64,000 nt of DNA from an uncultured Jannaschia sp. (GCF_947494055.1 NZ_CANLTR010000006.1:62001-126000); one strand, 5' to 3'; shown: positions 43,447 through 52,420, counted from the first letter of the stretch. Numbers and translations are program-made. The notes: generated from the letters alone by a model not told the origin.

Positions 43447-44737
43447 AGTCGCCGCGATCCTGTTCGGAACTTTCGGTATCCTTGTCTTCCTGCGAGTTCC
43501 CGTAGCCTTCGCACTGGGTCTCGCCGTGGTCCCCGTCTTCTTCATCGAGGAGCGGCTGACCCCCATCCTCCTGATGCGGGAAATGTTCAAGAGCTACAAC
43601 TCCTTCGTGCTGCTCGCCGTGCCTTTCTTCCTGCTGGCGGCGAACCTGATGAACTCCGCGGGGATCACCGACCGCCTCATCCGATTGGCGCGCGCCATGG
43701 TGGGGCATTTGCCGGGTGGACTCGGCCATGTGAACGTCGTCGTCTCGATGCTGTTTGCCGGCATTTCCGGCTCCTCCACCGCAGACGCGGCCGGGATCGG
43801 TTCGCTCCTCATTCCCCAGATGCGCAAGGAGGGCTACGATGCCCCTTTCGCTGTGGCCATCACCGCCTGTTCGAGCGTCATGGGCGTCATCATCCCGCCC
43901 TCGATCCTGATGGTTGTCTGGGGGGGGCTGATGTCGGTCTCCATCGGCGGGCTATTCCTCGCCGGTGTCGTGCCGGGCATTCTGATCGCCGGCTCGCAGA
44001 TGCTTACCGTTTACATTTATGCCAAACGGCGCGGCTACGCCGTTCACACGCGGTCCACCTTCGTCGAACTCATGCGGGCCCTGGCTTCGGCCACCCTCGC
44101 CCTCATGACTCCGCTCATCATTGTCGGTGGCATCGTCGGCGGCTTTTTCACACCGACCGAAGCCTCCGTCGTTGCGGTAATCTACTCCCTGATCCTCGGC
44201 GTTTTCGTCTATCGCTCGATCACCCCGCGTGCCCTGCCCGGCGTGATCTACGACAGTGCCCGCTTCGCCGCGATCACCCTCTTCTGCATCGGCACCGCTT
44301 CAGCCTTCGGCTGGTGTCTTGCCTACTTCAAGATTCCCGCAGCGCTTGTCGAACAGATCGACCAAATGGGTCTCGGCATCATCGGCATCGGCATCATGAG
44401 CGCGTTGGCCTTTCTGCTGATCGGCATGTTCATCGATGCGATCCCGGCGATCATCATCTTGGGCACCGTGCTCTACCCGGTGACGCAACATGTCGGAATG
44501 CACCCGATCCACTTCGCTATCATCGGCGTTATGAGCCTCGCGTTCGGCTTGGTCACGCCGCCCTACGGTCTTTGCCTGCTGATCGCGGCCTCGATCGGAC
44601 GGATCCGCCTGATCGACGCCCTGCGTGACGTGGCCGTAATTCTCCTTCCAATGATTGCGGTACTTCTAATCATCATTCTATTTCCGGACATTATCCTTGC
44701 CCTGCCCCGTTGGATCATGCCGACCTACGTCAACTGA
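43433..44737 (+). CDS. TRAP transporter large permease (DctM family)
   Basis: A 434-residue, roughly twelve-helix permease that uses a sodium or proton gradient. Typical stretches include NLMNSAGITDRLIRLARAMVGHLPGGLGHVNVVVSMLFAGISGSSTADAAGIG and VIIPPSILMVVWGG. ATG 43433 with GGAGGGG just upstream was chosen over the longer frame that extends into dctQ. It is the last gene of the TRAP operon; a short CCTCCG/CGGAGG hairpin with GTTTCC follows at 44840-44854. Confidence 0.9.
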   Translation: MGPAEVAAILFGTFGILVFLRVPVAFALGLAVVPVFFIEERLTPILLMREMFKSYNSFVLLAVPFFLLAANLMNSAGITDRLIRLARAMVGHLPGGLGHVNVVVSMLFAGISGSSTADAAGIGSLLIPQMRKEGYDAPFAVAITACSSVMGVIIPPSILMVVWGGLMSVSIGGLFLAGVVPGILIAGSQMLTVYIYAKRRGYAVHTRSTFVELMRALASATLALMTPLIIVGGIVGGFFTPTEASVVAVIYSLILGVFVYRSITPRALPGVIYDSARFAAITLFCIGTASAFGWCLAYFKIPAALVEQIDQMGLGIIGIGIMSALAFLLIGMFIDAIPAIIILGTVLYPVTQHVGMHPIHFAIIGVMSLAFGLVTPPYGLCLLIAASIGRIRLIDALRDVAVILLPMIAVLLIIILFPDIILALPRWIMPTYVN

Positions 44738-45111
44738 CTCCCGCCCCGGTAGGGCGCCGCATCGTTGACGAACTGGCCGGTCCATTCGGCATGGAAACTG
44801 CAAGGACGTCCGGCGGTCAGACATTACAGGAAGTGCAGACCTCCGCATCGGAGGGTTTCCTTACGGTTGGTGTTGGACGCCGAGCACGGAGCCTTCGGCT
44901 GAGCGCGGCACGTGGTGGCGACGCTGGCGGCGACCGGCGATCTTCTAAAACATTCGATTGCAGCACCTCGAACCAAGACGGAGATGACCGACGACAGAAT
45001 GGCGCACATCAAGTTGGTCGATAAGTAAACTAACGGGGACTCCTCCGCGGCCTTGTTGCACGAAGTCTGCCCGGAATTCACATTGCGCCTCCAGCAGCAT
45101 AGCTGGACGGC
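44738..45111. other. Intergenic stretch after the TRAP operon
   Basis: No gene seen. It holds a weak terminator-like hairpin (CCTCCG-CAT-CGGAGG, 44840-44854, followed by GTTTCC). The remaining sequence is AT-richer than neighbours and leads into the IS5 remnant. Confidence 0.5.
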
Positions 45112-45290
45112 ATGTCCAAGCCTGTTCCGAACCGCTACCGCACTCTGAACTAGTCTACTTACAACGCCTCGCTACGTGAGCGCGGATCTTTGACGGTCTG
45201 GTTTGACCCGTCGACGCCTTGACACGCTGCACCATCGGGCAAGCGCGGCGGGCAGACGGTCTACAGTGACGCCGCGATCCAAGCCTGTCT

Positions 45291-45335
45291 GACCCTTGCC
45301 CAGCAGGGCATCACGCGGTGATGTCCCGAGAGGGA
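45291..45335 (-). repeat. ~42-bp hairpin element, copy A (inverted)
   Basis: Read on the minus strand it carries CCTCTCGGGA, then the stem CATCAC-CGC-GTGATG, then CCCTGCTGGGCA. The stem occupies 45309-45323. It splits the transposase after QACLT. It is in the opposite orientation to copies B-D. Confidence 0.75.
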
Positions 45336-45552
45336 TCAAGGTCTTGTTCAGCCCGCCGCTGCGCCAAACGACAGGCTTCGTAGCAAGCCTTCTCAAGCTG
45401 GCAGGGTTCGACTGGCCGGTGCCCTTCGTCGGGCGATCCTTCCACTGGAAGGCTCGCTGATCCTCCTCAGTCTCGACGCTGTCTTGGCGGCAAAAGATGC
45501 TGGCCGTGCAACTGCCCTACCGCGGCAGCGGCGGCCCGCTGCACCTGCTGAT

Positions 45553-45595
45553 CCCCTCTCGGGACATTGCTGCGCAATGCCCTGCCGGGCAGTGG
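45553..45595 (+). repeat. ~42-bp hairpin element, copy B
   Basis: Flanks CCTCTCGGGA and CCTGCCGGGCAGTG surround the stem CATTGC-TGC-GCAATG (45565-45579). It splits the transposase between LLI and DRTGIK. Confidence 0.8.
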
Positions 45596-45746
45596 ACAGG
45601 ACCGGTATCAAAGCGCGCGGTGAGGGCGAATGGCACGCTCGCAAACATGGTGGGGCGCGGAGGCGGGTTTGGCGCAAGGTCCACCTTGTCGTCGACGAGA
45701 GCACGCTCGAGGTTCGTGCAGTCGAGATCACCGGCAGCGGCGTGGG

Positions 45747-45788
45747 CCCCTTTCGGCAGATTGCTTCGCAATCGCCTGTCGGGCAATG
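45747..45788 (+). repeat. ~42-bp hairpin element, copy C
   Basis: A diverged copy with flanks CCCTTTCGGCA and GCCTGTCGGGCAATG around the stem GATTGC-TTC-GCAATC (45759-45773). It splits the transposase at GSGVG / DA...VLPDLL. Confidence 0.75.
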
Positions 45789-45793
45789 GATGC

Positions 45794-45817
45794 TTCCGTG
45801 CTTCCGTGCTTCCGTGC
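45794..45817 (+). repeat. Triplicated 8-bp tandem repeat
   Basis: Three perfect copies of TTCCGTGC follow copy C and add about 16 nt within the dead transposase, probably by slippage. Confidence 0.85.
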
Positions 45818-45871
45818 TGCCGGACCTGCTTGGCCAAGTCCCTGAGAGCGAGCCGATCGCCTCGGTCACCG

Positions 45872-45913
45872 CCCCTCTCGGGATCATGCTTCGCATGACC
45901 CTGCCGGGCAGTG
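45872..45913 (+). repeat. ~42-bp hairpin element, copy D
   Basis: Flanks CCCTCTCGGGA and CCCTGCCGGGCAGTG surround the stem TCATGC-TTC-GCATGA (45884-45898). It lies after SVTA in the transposase, exactly the position of the partial copy in the 37.9-kb remnant. Confidence 0.8.
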
Positions 45914-46070
45914 GACGGCGCCGAGAAGTCATTGCCCCGCGCGCGCCGGCGCAGCGCTGTGCGCCGGCTGTCGATCTGCTCGATACGGTGGTCGATCTCG
46001 TCGTCGTACAGGACAGGACCCTCATCCTGCTCGCGGAGGATGCGGTCGAGTTCGTTCCGCGCCGTTTCCG

Positions 46071-46361
46071 TCAGGACGGCGAGAATGGTTTTGGATGCGA
46101 GGTTGCGCTTTCAAGGCCGGTCATCACTCTGGTCTCTGTACGTTGATATGCGGCGAAGACCCGGGCGGACCGGCTCATCGCTTCGCTCAGTAAGGGGGTC
46201 CGCAGTGACAGACACAGAAACGTACGGCAGCAATTTCCTGAGATGACCTTGGGTAAGCGCTTCCTGAAGTAGTAAATGCGCCCTCTTCGCAGGAGATACG
46301 GATCGGCGGCGCGGCGATGGACGGGATGGCTCGGAGGCGTGTATCCTACCGCGTATCCCAT
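46071..46361 (-). pseudogene. Truncated tyrosine integrase N terminus
   Basis: A 96-codon frame whose first 75 residues look like the N-terminal DUF6538-type region of phage/island tyrosine integrases: DPYLLRRGRIYYFRKRLPKV and FLCLSLRTPLLSEAMSRSARVFAAYQR. Full integrases run to 400 residues or more with a C-terminal R-H-R-Y domain; all of that is missing and the frame ends in unrelated sequence next to the IS5 remnant. It starts about 86 nt from the 3' end of tRNA-Gln, the standard place for an island integrase. Confidence 0.65.
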
Positions 46362-46384
46362 TGACGCGGCGGTGGGATACGCGG
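46349..46384. repeat. Perfect 12-bp inverted repeat at integrase start
   Basis: CCGCGTATCCCA and its exact reverse complement TGGGATACGCGG flank a 12-bp spacer. It spans the first codons of the integrase remnant and lies between it and tRNA-Gln, so it may be a recombination protein-binding site or an operator. Confidence 0.6.
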
Positions 46385-46446
46385 GTTTCCGACAGGAGAT
46401 CGGAACCCCTATCTTCTTGCGCTTTTCGTGTCTGATCGGAGTTCAT

Positions 46447-46521
46447 TGGCTGGGGTGGTAGGATTCGAACCTACGGTACACGGTACCAAAAACCGCTGCC
46501 TTACCACTTGGCTACACCCCA
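46447..46521 (-). tRNA. tRNA-Gln (anticodon TTG)
   Basis: A complete cloverleaf on the minus strand: acceptor TGGGGTG / CACCCCA with discriminator G and an encoded CCA, D arm with AGCCAAGTGGTAAGGCA, anticodon stem CGGT/ACCG with loop TTTTGGT giving anticodon TTG, and T arm GGTTCGAATCC. It reads CAA codons (and CAG by wobble). Its 3' end faces the accessory region. Confidence 0.95.
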
Positions 46522-46641
46522 ACCGTGCGGCGTGGGATAGGCGAGGCCGGAAAGGGTCGCAAGTCAAAAAGTGCCTCTTCGCCCCCCTCCACATCCTGGC
46601 TTCCCAAGCGGGCAACCCCCGTCCGCAAGTACGCGACGCCT

Positions 46642-48774
46642 TCAGCGGGCGGCCCGGACAAGGCCGAGGATCTCTTTCGCTGCTTGCGGAATGTTCGTGC
46701 CAGGACCGAAGATCGCGGCAACACCGGCTTCCTTCAGAAACGCATGGTCCCGCTGCGGAATGACACCGCCGCAGATCACGAGGATCTCGCCGGCCGTCTG
46801 CGCGCGGAGCGCCTGGATCAGCTTCGGCGCAAGGGTCCGGTGCCCGGCGGCCTGCGAGGATATGCCGATGACGTGAACGTCATTGTCGATCGCGTCCTGT
46901 GCGGCCTCTTCCGGCGTCTGGAACAACGGACCCACGTCGACGTCGAAGCCGATATCGGCGAAGGCGGTCGCGATGACCTTGGCGCCACGGTCGTGTCCGT
47001 CCTGACCCATCTTGACGACCAGCATGCGCGGCCGGCGTCCCTCCTCCTCCGCGAAGGCCTCGACGTCGCGCTGGATCGCGGCGAAGGCCTCGTCCCCCTC
47101 GTAGGCCGCTCCGTAGATGCCCGCCAGCGTCTTCACCTCGGCCCGGTGGCGGCCGAACACTTCCTCCATCGCCAGGCTGATCTCGCCCACCGTCGCGCGC
47201 TGGCGAGCGGCCTCGACCGCCGCTTCGAGCAGGTTGCCACCGTCGGCCGCGCGTCGGGTGAGTTCCGCCAGCGCCGCGTCGCAGGCGGATTGGTCGCGGC
47301 TCGCCCGGATGCGCTCGAGCCGGTCCACCTGCCCCGCCCTGACTAGATCGTTGTCAATCGCGAGGATGTCGATCTCGTCCTCCGTCTCCCGGCGATACTT
47401 GTTGACGCCGACGATGACATCCTCGCCCCGGTCGATCTTGGCCTGCCGCGTGGCCGCGCTCTCTTCGATGCGCAGCTTCGGCATGCCGGAGGCCACGGCC
47501 TTCGTCATGCCGCCCATCGCCTCGACCTCCTCGATGAGTGTCCAGGCGGCTTCCGCCAGATCATGGGTCAGGCGCTCGACGTAGAAAGAGCCGGCAAGCG
47601 GGTCGACGACGTTGGTCACGCCCGTCTCCTCCTGCAGGATGAGCTGCGTGTTCCGCGCGATCCGGCTCGACGTTTCCGACGGCAGCGCCATCGCCTCGTC
47701 GAAGGAGTTCGTGTGCAACGATTGCGTCCCACCGAGCACGGCGGAGAGTGCCTCGTAGGCGGTGCGGACGACGTTGTTGTAGGGGTCCTGCTCCTGTAAG
47801 CTCACGCCCGAGGTCTGGCAATGGGTGCGCAGTATCGAGGATTTCGGGTTCTTCGGCTCGAACTCCTGCATGATGCGATGCCAGAGCACGCGCGCGGCGC
47901 GCAGCTTGGCGGCCTCCATGAAAAAATTCATGCCGATCGCGAAAAAGAAGCTGAGCCGCCCGGCGAAACGATCGACGTCCATGCCGCGCGCGATGGCCGT
48001 CCGGACGTATTCGCGCCCGTCGGCCAGCGTGAAGGCCAGTTCCTGCACGAGGTCCGCGCCCGCCTCCTGCATGTGATAGCCGGAGATCGAGATCGAGTTG
48101 AAGCGCGGCATCTCCTCGACGGTGTACTCGATGATGTCCGCCACGATCCGCATCGAGGGCTCGGGCGGATAGACGTAGGTGTTGCGGACCATGAACTCCT
48201 TGAGGATGTCGTTCTGGATCGTGCCCGACAGCTTCGCACGGTCCACCCCCTGCTCCTCGCCGGTGACGATGAAGTTTGCGAGGATCGGGATCACCGCGCC
48301 GTTCATCGTCATCGAGACCGAGATCTCGTCCAACGGAATGCCGTCGAAGAGGATCTTCATGTCCTCGACTGAGTCGATGGCGACGCCGGCCTTGCCCACG
48401 TCCCCCACGACGCGCGGGTGGTCGCTGTCGTAGCCGCGATGCGTGGCGAGGTCGAAGGCGACCGAGACGCCCTGCTGCCCGGCGGCCAGGGCCCGGCGGT
48501 AGAAGGCGTTCGACTCCTCCGCCGTCGAAAAGCCGGCGTATTGGCGGATCGTCCAGGGCCGACCCGCATACATCGTCGCCTTCACGCCGCGCAGATACGG
48601 CGCCTCACCGGGCAGGGTATCGAGATGGGCGATCCCCGCGAGATCGTCCGGCGTGTAGACCGGCGCGACGTCGATCCCCTCCAGCGTGCGCCACGTCAGA
48701 TCCTCCGGCGCACGCGACTTCAATTCGGCGGCGGCCAGTCGTGCCCATTCGGTCTTCGCGTCGGATCGTGCCAT
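46642..48774 (-). CDS. mcm: Methylmalonyl-CoA mutase
   Basis: A 710-residue adenosylcobalamin enzyme that converts (R)-methylmalonyl-CoA to succinyl-CoA. The N-terminal substrate barrel includes [31 protein letters not shown] and the C-terminal B12 domain carries [14 protein letters not shown], where the histidine (about residue 594) ligates cobalt. Length matches the single-chain form of the large subunit (MutB/ScpA/BhbA). With PccA and PccB downstream in the map it completes propionyl-CoA assimilation, relevant to propionate, odd-chain acids and DMSP breakdown in roseobacters. Confidence 0.97.
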   Translation of the reverse strand: MARSDAKTEWARLAAAELKSRAPEDLTWRTLEGIDVAPVYTPDDLAGIAHLDTLPGEAPYLRGVKATMYAGRPWTIRQYAGFSTAEESNAFYRRALAAGQQGVSVAFDLATHRGYDSDHPRVVGDVGKAGVAIDSVEDMKILFDGIPLDEISVSMTMNGAVIPILANFIVTGEEQGVDRAKLSGTIQNDILKEFMVRNTYVYPPEPSMRIVADIIEYTVEEMPRFNSISISGYHMQEAGADLVQELAFTLADGREYVRTAIARGMDVDRFAGRLSFFFAIGMNFFMEAAKLRAARVLWHRIMQEFEPKNPKSSILRTHCQTSGVSLQEQDPYNNVVRTAYEALSAVLGGTQSLHTNSFDEAMALPSETSSRIARNTQLILQEETGVTNVVDPLAGSFYVERLTHDLAEAAWTLIEEVEAMGGMTKAVASGMPKLRIEESAATRQAKIDRGEDVIVGVNKYRRETEDEIDILAIDNDLVRAGQVDRLERIRASRDQSACDAALAELTRRAADGGNLLEAAVEAARQRATVGEISLAMEEVFGRHRAEVKTLAGIYGAAYEGDEAFAAIQRDVEAFAEEEGRRPRMLVVKMGQDGHDRGAKVIATAFADIGFDVDVGPLFQTPEEAAQDAIDNDVHVIGISSQAAGHRTLAPKLIQALRAQTAGEILVICGGVIPQRDHAFLKEAGVAAIFGPGTNIPQAAKEILGLVRAAR

Positions 48775-48913
48775 CTGCGGGTCCCCCGTCTCTGCCCGGG
48801 CTGTCGGGCCGGCCTGCGCGCGAATGCGGTCAAATACCTGGCATCGGCCGGATCGGTCCTTCGCACACCCTCATTTCGTCCTATATTCACAGAGTAACGG
48901 ACGAAAGGTCGAG

Positions 48914-49366
48914 ATGCGCAAGCTGATCACACTCCTCGCAACCCTCTCGCTTGCGCCCGGCGCCTGGGCGGCGGACGCGGAATCTTTCGAAGCGGCCTGG
49001 CTGGCGGAGCCCGGACGCATCTTCGAGGCGAGCGAGGTCGATCTGGCTGAGTTGCAGTGGATCGCCCGTCCCGTCGTCGTCTTCGCGAATTCCGCCCGGG
49101 ACCCGAATTTCATCGAGCAGATCGAGGAGATCGAGGCGCGCATGGACGAGCTTGTCGAACGCGACGTGATCGTGGTCGTGGACACCGACCCCGAGGCGCG
49201 GACCGCGCTGCGCGACAAGCTGCGCCCGCGGGGCTTCATGATGGTGCTGATCGGCAAGGACGGGCAGGTCAAGCTGCGCAAGCCCCTGCCCTGGTCCGTG
49301 CGCGAAATCTCCCGGTCCATCGACAAGATGCCGATGCGCCGCCGCGAACGTCACGGCAGCGGATAG
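48914..49366 (+). CDS. DUF4174 domain protein, exported
   Basis: A 150-residue protein with a signal peptide (MRKLITLLATLSLAPGAWA) followed by a DUF4174-like domain of thioredoxin-like topology (RPVVVFANSARDPNFIEQIEEIEARMDELVERDVIVVVDTDP ... LRPRGFMMVLIGKDGQVKLRKP). It has no CxxC motif, so redox activity is unlikely. It is divergent from mcm in a place where roseobacter propionyl-CoA clusters often have a similar gene. Function unknown. Confidence 0.82.
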   Translation: MRKLITLLATLSLAPGAWAADAESFEAAWLAEPGRIFEASEVDLAELQWIARPVVVFANSARDPNFIEQIEEIEARMDELVERDVIVVVDTDPEARTALRDKLRPRGFMMVLIGKDGQVKLRKPLPWSVREISRSIDKMPMRRRERHGSG

Positions 49367-49448
49367 TTGCGAAAATTAACGAAGCACCCCATATTGTGGT
49401 CAAGGGCAACCAAGGGGCCTTCGATGGAACGCGACGAAGACATTCCAC

Positions 49449-50102
49449 TCATGCCGATCCCGGGCCTTCCGGGTCGATCCGGTCCGAGACCGGGTTACTG
49501 ATCGGCATACGGCGCTTGCCTGCGCCGGATTTCGCCGCGAAGCGCTCGGCCGCTTCCGGTCCTGAATCCGCGTAGATGCGGATCAACTTAAGAACATACT
49601 GGCCCATTGCGAAGGCGCGCAGGCGCATCGCCATGAAGTCCTCGTAAAGCGCGATCCGGCGGTCCGCCGGTAGCCGGGCATAGCCCCTTCCCCTCATATC
49701 CTGCGCAAGCGCCATGACGGCGGATATGTAGCTGTAGAACGCCACGATCGCGTCGATCGTCTGGCGCGGCAGAACCTCGATATCGCTGATGAGGGCGACG
49801 AAGACGCGGTCGTGCACTTCGTGCGGAACGAAGGGGACGAAATCCGGATCCGCGCGCATCCGGGCGATGAGCTCCGCCGCATCCTGTTCGGCGCGGCCCT
49901 CGCCATAAAACACCGACAGCGTGTTCTGTATCTCCGCGAAGAGCGCCTTGTGGACGTCGCGCGTGCGCGAGCGACGTTGCCGCCTTGCTTCCGCCCGTTC
50001 CCGCGCGCCGTTGACGATCCAGCCGAGCGCGACGACCCCGCCCGCGATCACCGCCTGCCAGATGCGCGGGTCGATCGCGTCTATCAGACCCGAGGCGTTC
50101 AC
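49449..50102 (-). CDS. Hypothetical membrane-anchored protein
   Basis: A 217-residue protein with a single N-terminal hydrophobic helix (IWQAVIAGGVVALGWIVNGA, residues about 14-33), then a Arg-rich basic patch, and a mostly helical remainder (ALFAEIQNTLSVFYGEGR...). I do not recognise a family. It is one base from the pccA stop region (50104) and probably co-transcribed with pccA, whose gene it follows. Confidence 0.7.
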   Translation of the reverse strand: MNASGLIDAIDPRIWQAVIAGGVVALGWIVNGARERAEARRQRRSRTRDVHKALFAEIQNTLSVFYGEGRAEQDAAELIARMRADPDFVPFVPHEVHDRVFVALISDIEVLPRQTIDAIVAFYSYISAVMALAQDMRGRGYARLPADRRIALYEDFMAMRLRAFAMGQYVLKLIRIYADSGPEAAERFAAKSGAGKRRMPISNPVSDRIDPEGPGSA

Positions 50103-50103
50103 C

Positions 50104-52113
50104 TCATTCGAACTCCAGGATCACGTCGTCGACGGCGAGGCTGTCGCCGGCGGCCGCGATGACCTTCGAGACGACGCCCTTGCGCTCGGCCCGCAGGACG
50201 TTCTCCATCTTCATCGCCTCGACGACGGCCAGCGCCTGGCCCTGCTGCACCTCGTCGCCCTCGGCCACGTCGATCCGCACGATCAGTCCCGGCATCGGAC
50301 AGAGAAGCATCTTCGAGGTGTCGGCCTCCGCCTTCTTGAGCATCAGCGCGGCCAGCTCGGCCTGTCGCGGGGTGCGGACATGGACGATCAGGTCGGCGCC
50401 GCGCGTTCGGATGCGGAAGCCGTGGGTGATCTTGCCGACCTTCAGCACCAGCGACTCGCCCCCGACGGACAGGCGTGCGAGCGGCTGACCCGGCGTCCAG
50501 TCGCTCTCGACGCGAAGCACGTCGTCGCCGATGGTGACGTCCGCGCCGTGCCGATCCGCCAGGATGGCCGCTTCGAGACGCGTCGTGCCCTCGTGCCCGG
50601 TCAGCGTGACGACCCACTCGGCCCCGACCTTGCGCTCGTGATTGTCCATCCGCCCCGAGACGCGCGTACGCCGGATCTCGGCCACCCGGTGCATCGCGGC
50701 GCAGGCGGCGGCGACGCGTGCCAGGTGTTCCGGGGGCAGCCCGACGCCTTGGAAGCCGTCGGGATATTCCTCCGCGATGAAGGCCGTCGTGATCTGGCCC
50801 GAGACGAAGCGGGGATGGTCCATGACCGCCGAGAGAAAAGGCAGGTTGTGCCCGATCCCCTCGACCTCGAACCCGTCGAGCGCGTCCCGCATCGCCTCGA
50901 TCGCGCCCGCGCGTTCCGGCGCCCACGTGCAGAGCTTGGCGATCATCGGATCGTAGAACATGGTGATCTCGCCGCCCTCGAAGACGCCGGTGTCGTTCCG
51001 GACCTTCAACGTCTCCCCGTCGACCTCTTCGGGCGGGCGGTAGCGCGTCAGCCGACCGATCGACGGCAGGAAGTTCCGATAGGGATCCTCCGCGTAAAGC
51101 CGGCTCTCGATGGCCCAGCCATCGAGCGTGATGTCATCCTGGCGAAGCGAAAGCCGCTCGCCGTTCGCGACGCGGATCATCTGCTCCACGAGGTCTACGC
51201 CGGTCACGAGCTCCGTGACCGGATGCTCGACCTGCAGACGCGTGTTCATTTCGAGGAAGTAGAAGTTGAGGTCGCCGTCGACGATGAACTCGACCGTGCC
51301 CGCCGACGTGTAGCCCACGGCCTGCGCGAGCGAGAGCGCCTGCGCCCCCATCGCCGCGCGGGTCTCGGCGTCGAGGAAGGGCGACGGTGCTTCCTCCACG
51401 ACCTTCTGGTTTCGACGCTGGATCGAGCATTCCCGCTCGCCCAGATAGACGCCGTGTCCGTGGCTGTCGCAGAGCACCTGGATCTCGATATGGCGCGGCT
51501 GCGTGACGAACTTCTCGATGAACATGCGATCGTCGCCAAAGCTCGATGCGGCCTCGTTCTTCGACGCCTGGAACCCCTCGCGCACCTCATCTTCGGACCA
51601 AGCAATCCGCATCCCCTTGCCCCCGCCCCCGGCGCTGGCCTTCAGCATGACCGGATAGCCGATCTCGCCCGAGATCCGAACGGCCTCGTCCCCGTCAGCA
51701 ATGAGATCCATATGCCCCGGTACGGTCGAGACGCCGGCCTCGGCCGCGATCCGCTTCGAGGTGATCTTGTCGCCCATCGCCTCGATGGCGCCGACCGGCG
51801 GGCCGATGAAGATCACGCTCTCGGCCTTGAGCGCCTGGGCGAAGCGCGGGTTCTCCGACAGGAAGCCGTAACCCGGATGCACGGCTTGCGCGCCCGTCGA
51901 GCGGATCGCCTTCATGATCCGGTCGATCGCGATGTAGGACTGGTTGGCTGGCGCCGGTCCGATATGCACGGCCTCGTCGGCCATCCGCACGTGCAGCGCG
52001 TTCCGATCGGCGTCGGAATAGACGGCGACCGTCTCGATCCCCATGCGTCGTGCAGTCTTGATAACCCGGCAGGCAATCTCGCCCCTGTTGGCGATCAGGA
52101 TCTTCTCGAACAT
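50104..52113 (-). CDS. pccA: Propionyl-CoA carboxylase, biotin-containing alpha subunit
   Basis: A 669-residue acyl-CoA carboxylase alpha chain. Order of domains: biotin carboxylase with the ATP-grasp loop KASAGGGGKGMRIA, catalytic region GECSIQRRNQK-type stretch, the linker BT domain, and the C-terminal biotinyl domain with EAMKMEN (Lys about 634). It carboxylates biotin for the PccB subunit encoded at 54304. The pairing with methylmalonyl-CoA mutase in the cluster makes propionyl-CoA the likely substrate. Confidence 0.93.
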   Translation of the reverse strand: MFEKILIANRGEIACRVIKTARRMGIETVAVYSDADRNALHVRMADEAVHIGPAPANQSYIAIDRIMKAIRSTGAQAVHPGYGFLSENPRFAQALKAESVIFIGPPVGAIEAMGDKITSKRIAAEAGVSTVPGHMDLIADGDEAVRISGEIGYPVMLKASAGGGGKGMRIAWSEDEVREGFQASKNEAASSFGDDRMFIEKFVTQPRHIEIQVLCDSHGHGVYLGERECSIQRRNQKVVEEAPSPFLDAETRAAMGAQALSLAQAVGYTSAGTVEFIVDGDLNFYFLEMNTRLQVEHPVTELVTGVDLVEQMIRVANGERLSLRQDDITLDGWAIESRLYAEDPYRNFLPSIGRLTRYRPPEEVDGETLKVRNDTGVFEGGEITMFYDPMIAKLCTWAPERAGAIEAMRDALDGFEVEGIGHNLPFLSAVMDHPRFVSGQITTAFIAEEYPDGFQGVGLPPEHLARVAAACAAMHRVAEIRRTRVSGRMDNHERKVGAEWVVTLTGHEGTTRLEAAILADRHGADVTIGDDVLRVESDWTPGQPLARLSVGGESLVLKVGKITHGFRIRTRGADLIVHVRTPRQAELAALMLKKAEADTSKMLLCPMPGLIVRIDVAEGDEVQQGQALAVVEAMKMENVLRAERKGVVSKVIAAAGDSLAVDDVILEFE

Positions 52114-52200
52114 CGTCCCCCCTCCCGGTCTTGCGCCGGTTTCTCAAACAGAAAGGGCCGCCCGGTCGCAAGACAGGACAGCCCGGAAATCGGTCCGAGA

Positions 52201-52218
52201 CAACCCCGCCCGGCGGGG
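52201..52218 (-). terminator. Terminator after small lipoprotein gene
   Basis: CCCCGCCGGGCGGGG on the minus strand, followed by TTGTCT, lies 8 nt after the lipoprotein stop. The stem is 6-7 bp and GC-rich; termination may be partial before pccA. Confidence 0.5.
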
Positions 52219-52225
52219 TCGCGGC

Positions 52226-52420
52226 TCAGAAGTCGTTGGACAGGGCGCCGCCCGCCGCACCGATCGCACCACCGGCGACGCAGTTGCCGTCGCTGATGAT
52301 CTCGCCGGCCGCGCATCCAATGGCGCCGCCGATCGCGGCACGTTCGAAGTCGCTCCCCTGCTGGCAGGCCGACAGGCCGGCAACGAGGGCGAGCGCGGGA
52401 ATCAGAAACTTGCGGTGCAT
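52226..52420 (-). CDS. Small glycine-zipper lipoprotein
   Basis: A 64-residue predicted lipoprotein: signal peptide with lipobox ...AGLSAC, then a Gly/Ala repeat pattern (AAIGGAIGCAAGEIISDGNCVAGGAIGAAGG) that suits a glycine zipper membrane helix pair. Two further cysteines could form a disulfide. It resembles the lipoprotein encoded just upstream (52595) in design, suggesting duplication. Role unknown; envelope association is inferred. Confidence 0.75.
   Translation of the reverse strand: MHRKFLIPALALVAGLSACQQGSDFERAAIGGAIGCAAGEIISDGNCVAGGAIGAAGGALSNDF

Larger units (their letters stand above)
45112..45960 (+). pseudogene. IS5-family transposase, decayed and interrupted
   Basis: The transposase can be followed from MSKPVPNRYRTLN through NASLRERGSLTVWFDPS, SDAAIQACLT, VLFSPPLRQTTGFVASLLKLAGFDWPVP, PYRGSGGPLHLLI, GIKARGEGEWHARKHGG, RRRVWRKVHLVVDESTLEVRAVEI and VLPDLLGQVPESEPIASVTA. 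It is broken by stops, frame changes, a small deletion, and four insertions of a hairpin element (about 45291, 45553, 45747 and 45872). The C-terminal catalytic end is lost. No terminal inverted repeats are evident. Confidence 0.85.

Noticed and set aside
45291-45913. The repeated hairpins as a CRISPR array
   Set aside because: Spacing is irregular, orientation is mixed, the units lie inside a transposase reading frame, and no cas genes are present.
49921-52296. 791-codon plus-strand frame opposite pccA
   Set aside because: Antisense shadow of a well-supported biotin carboxylase; composition is not protein-like.
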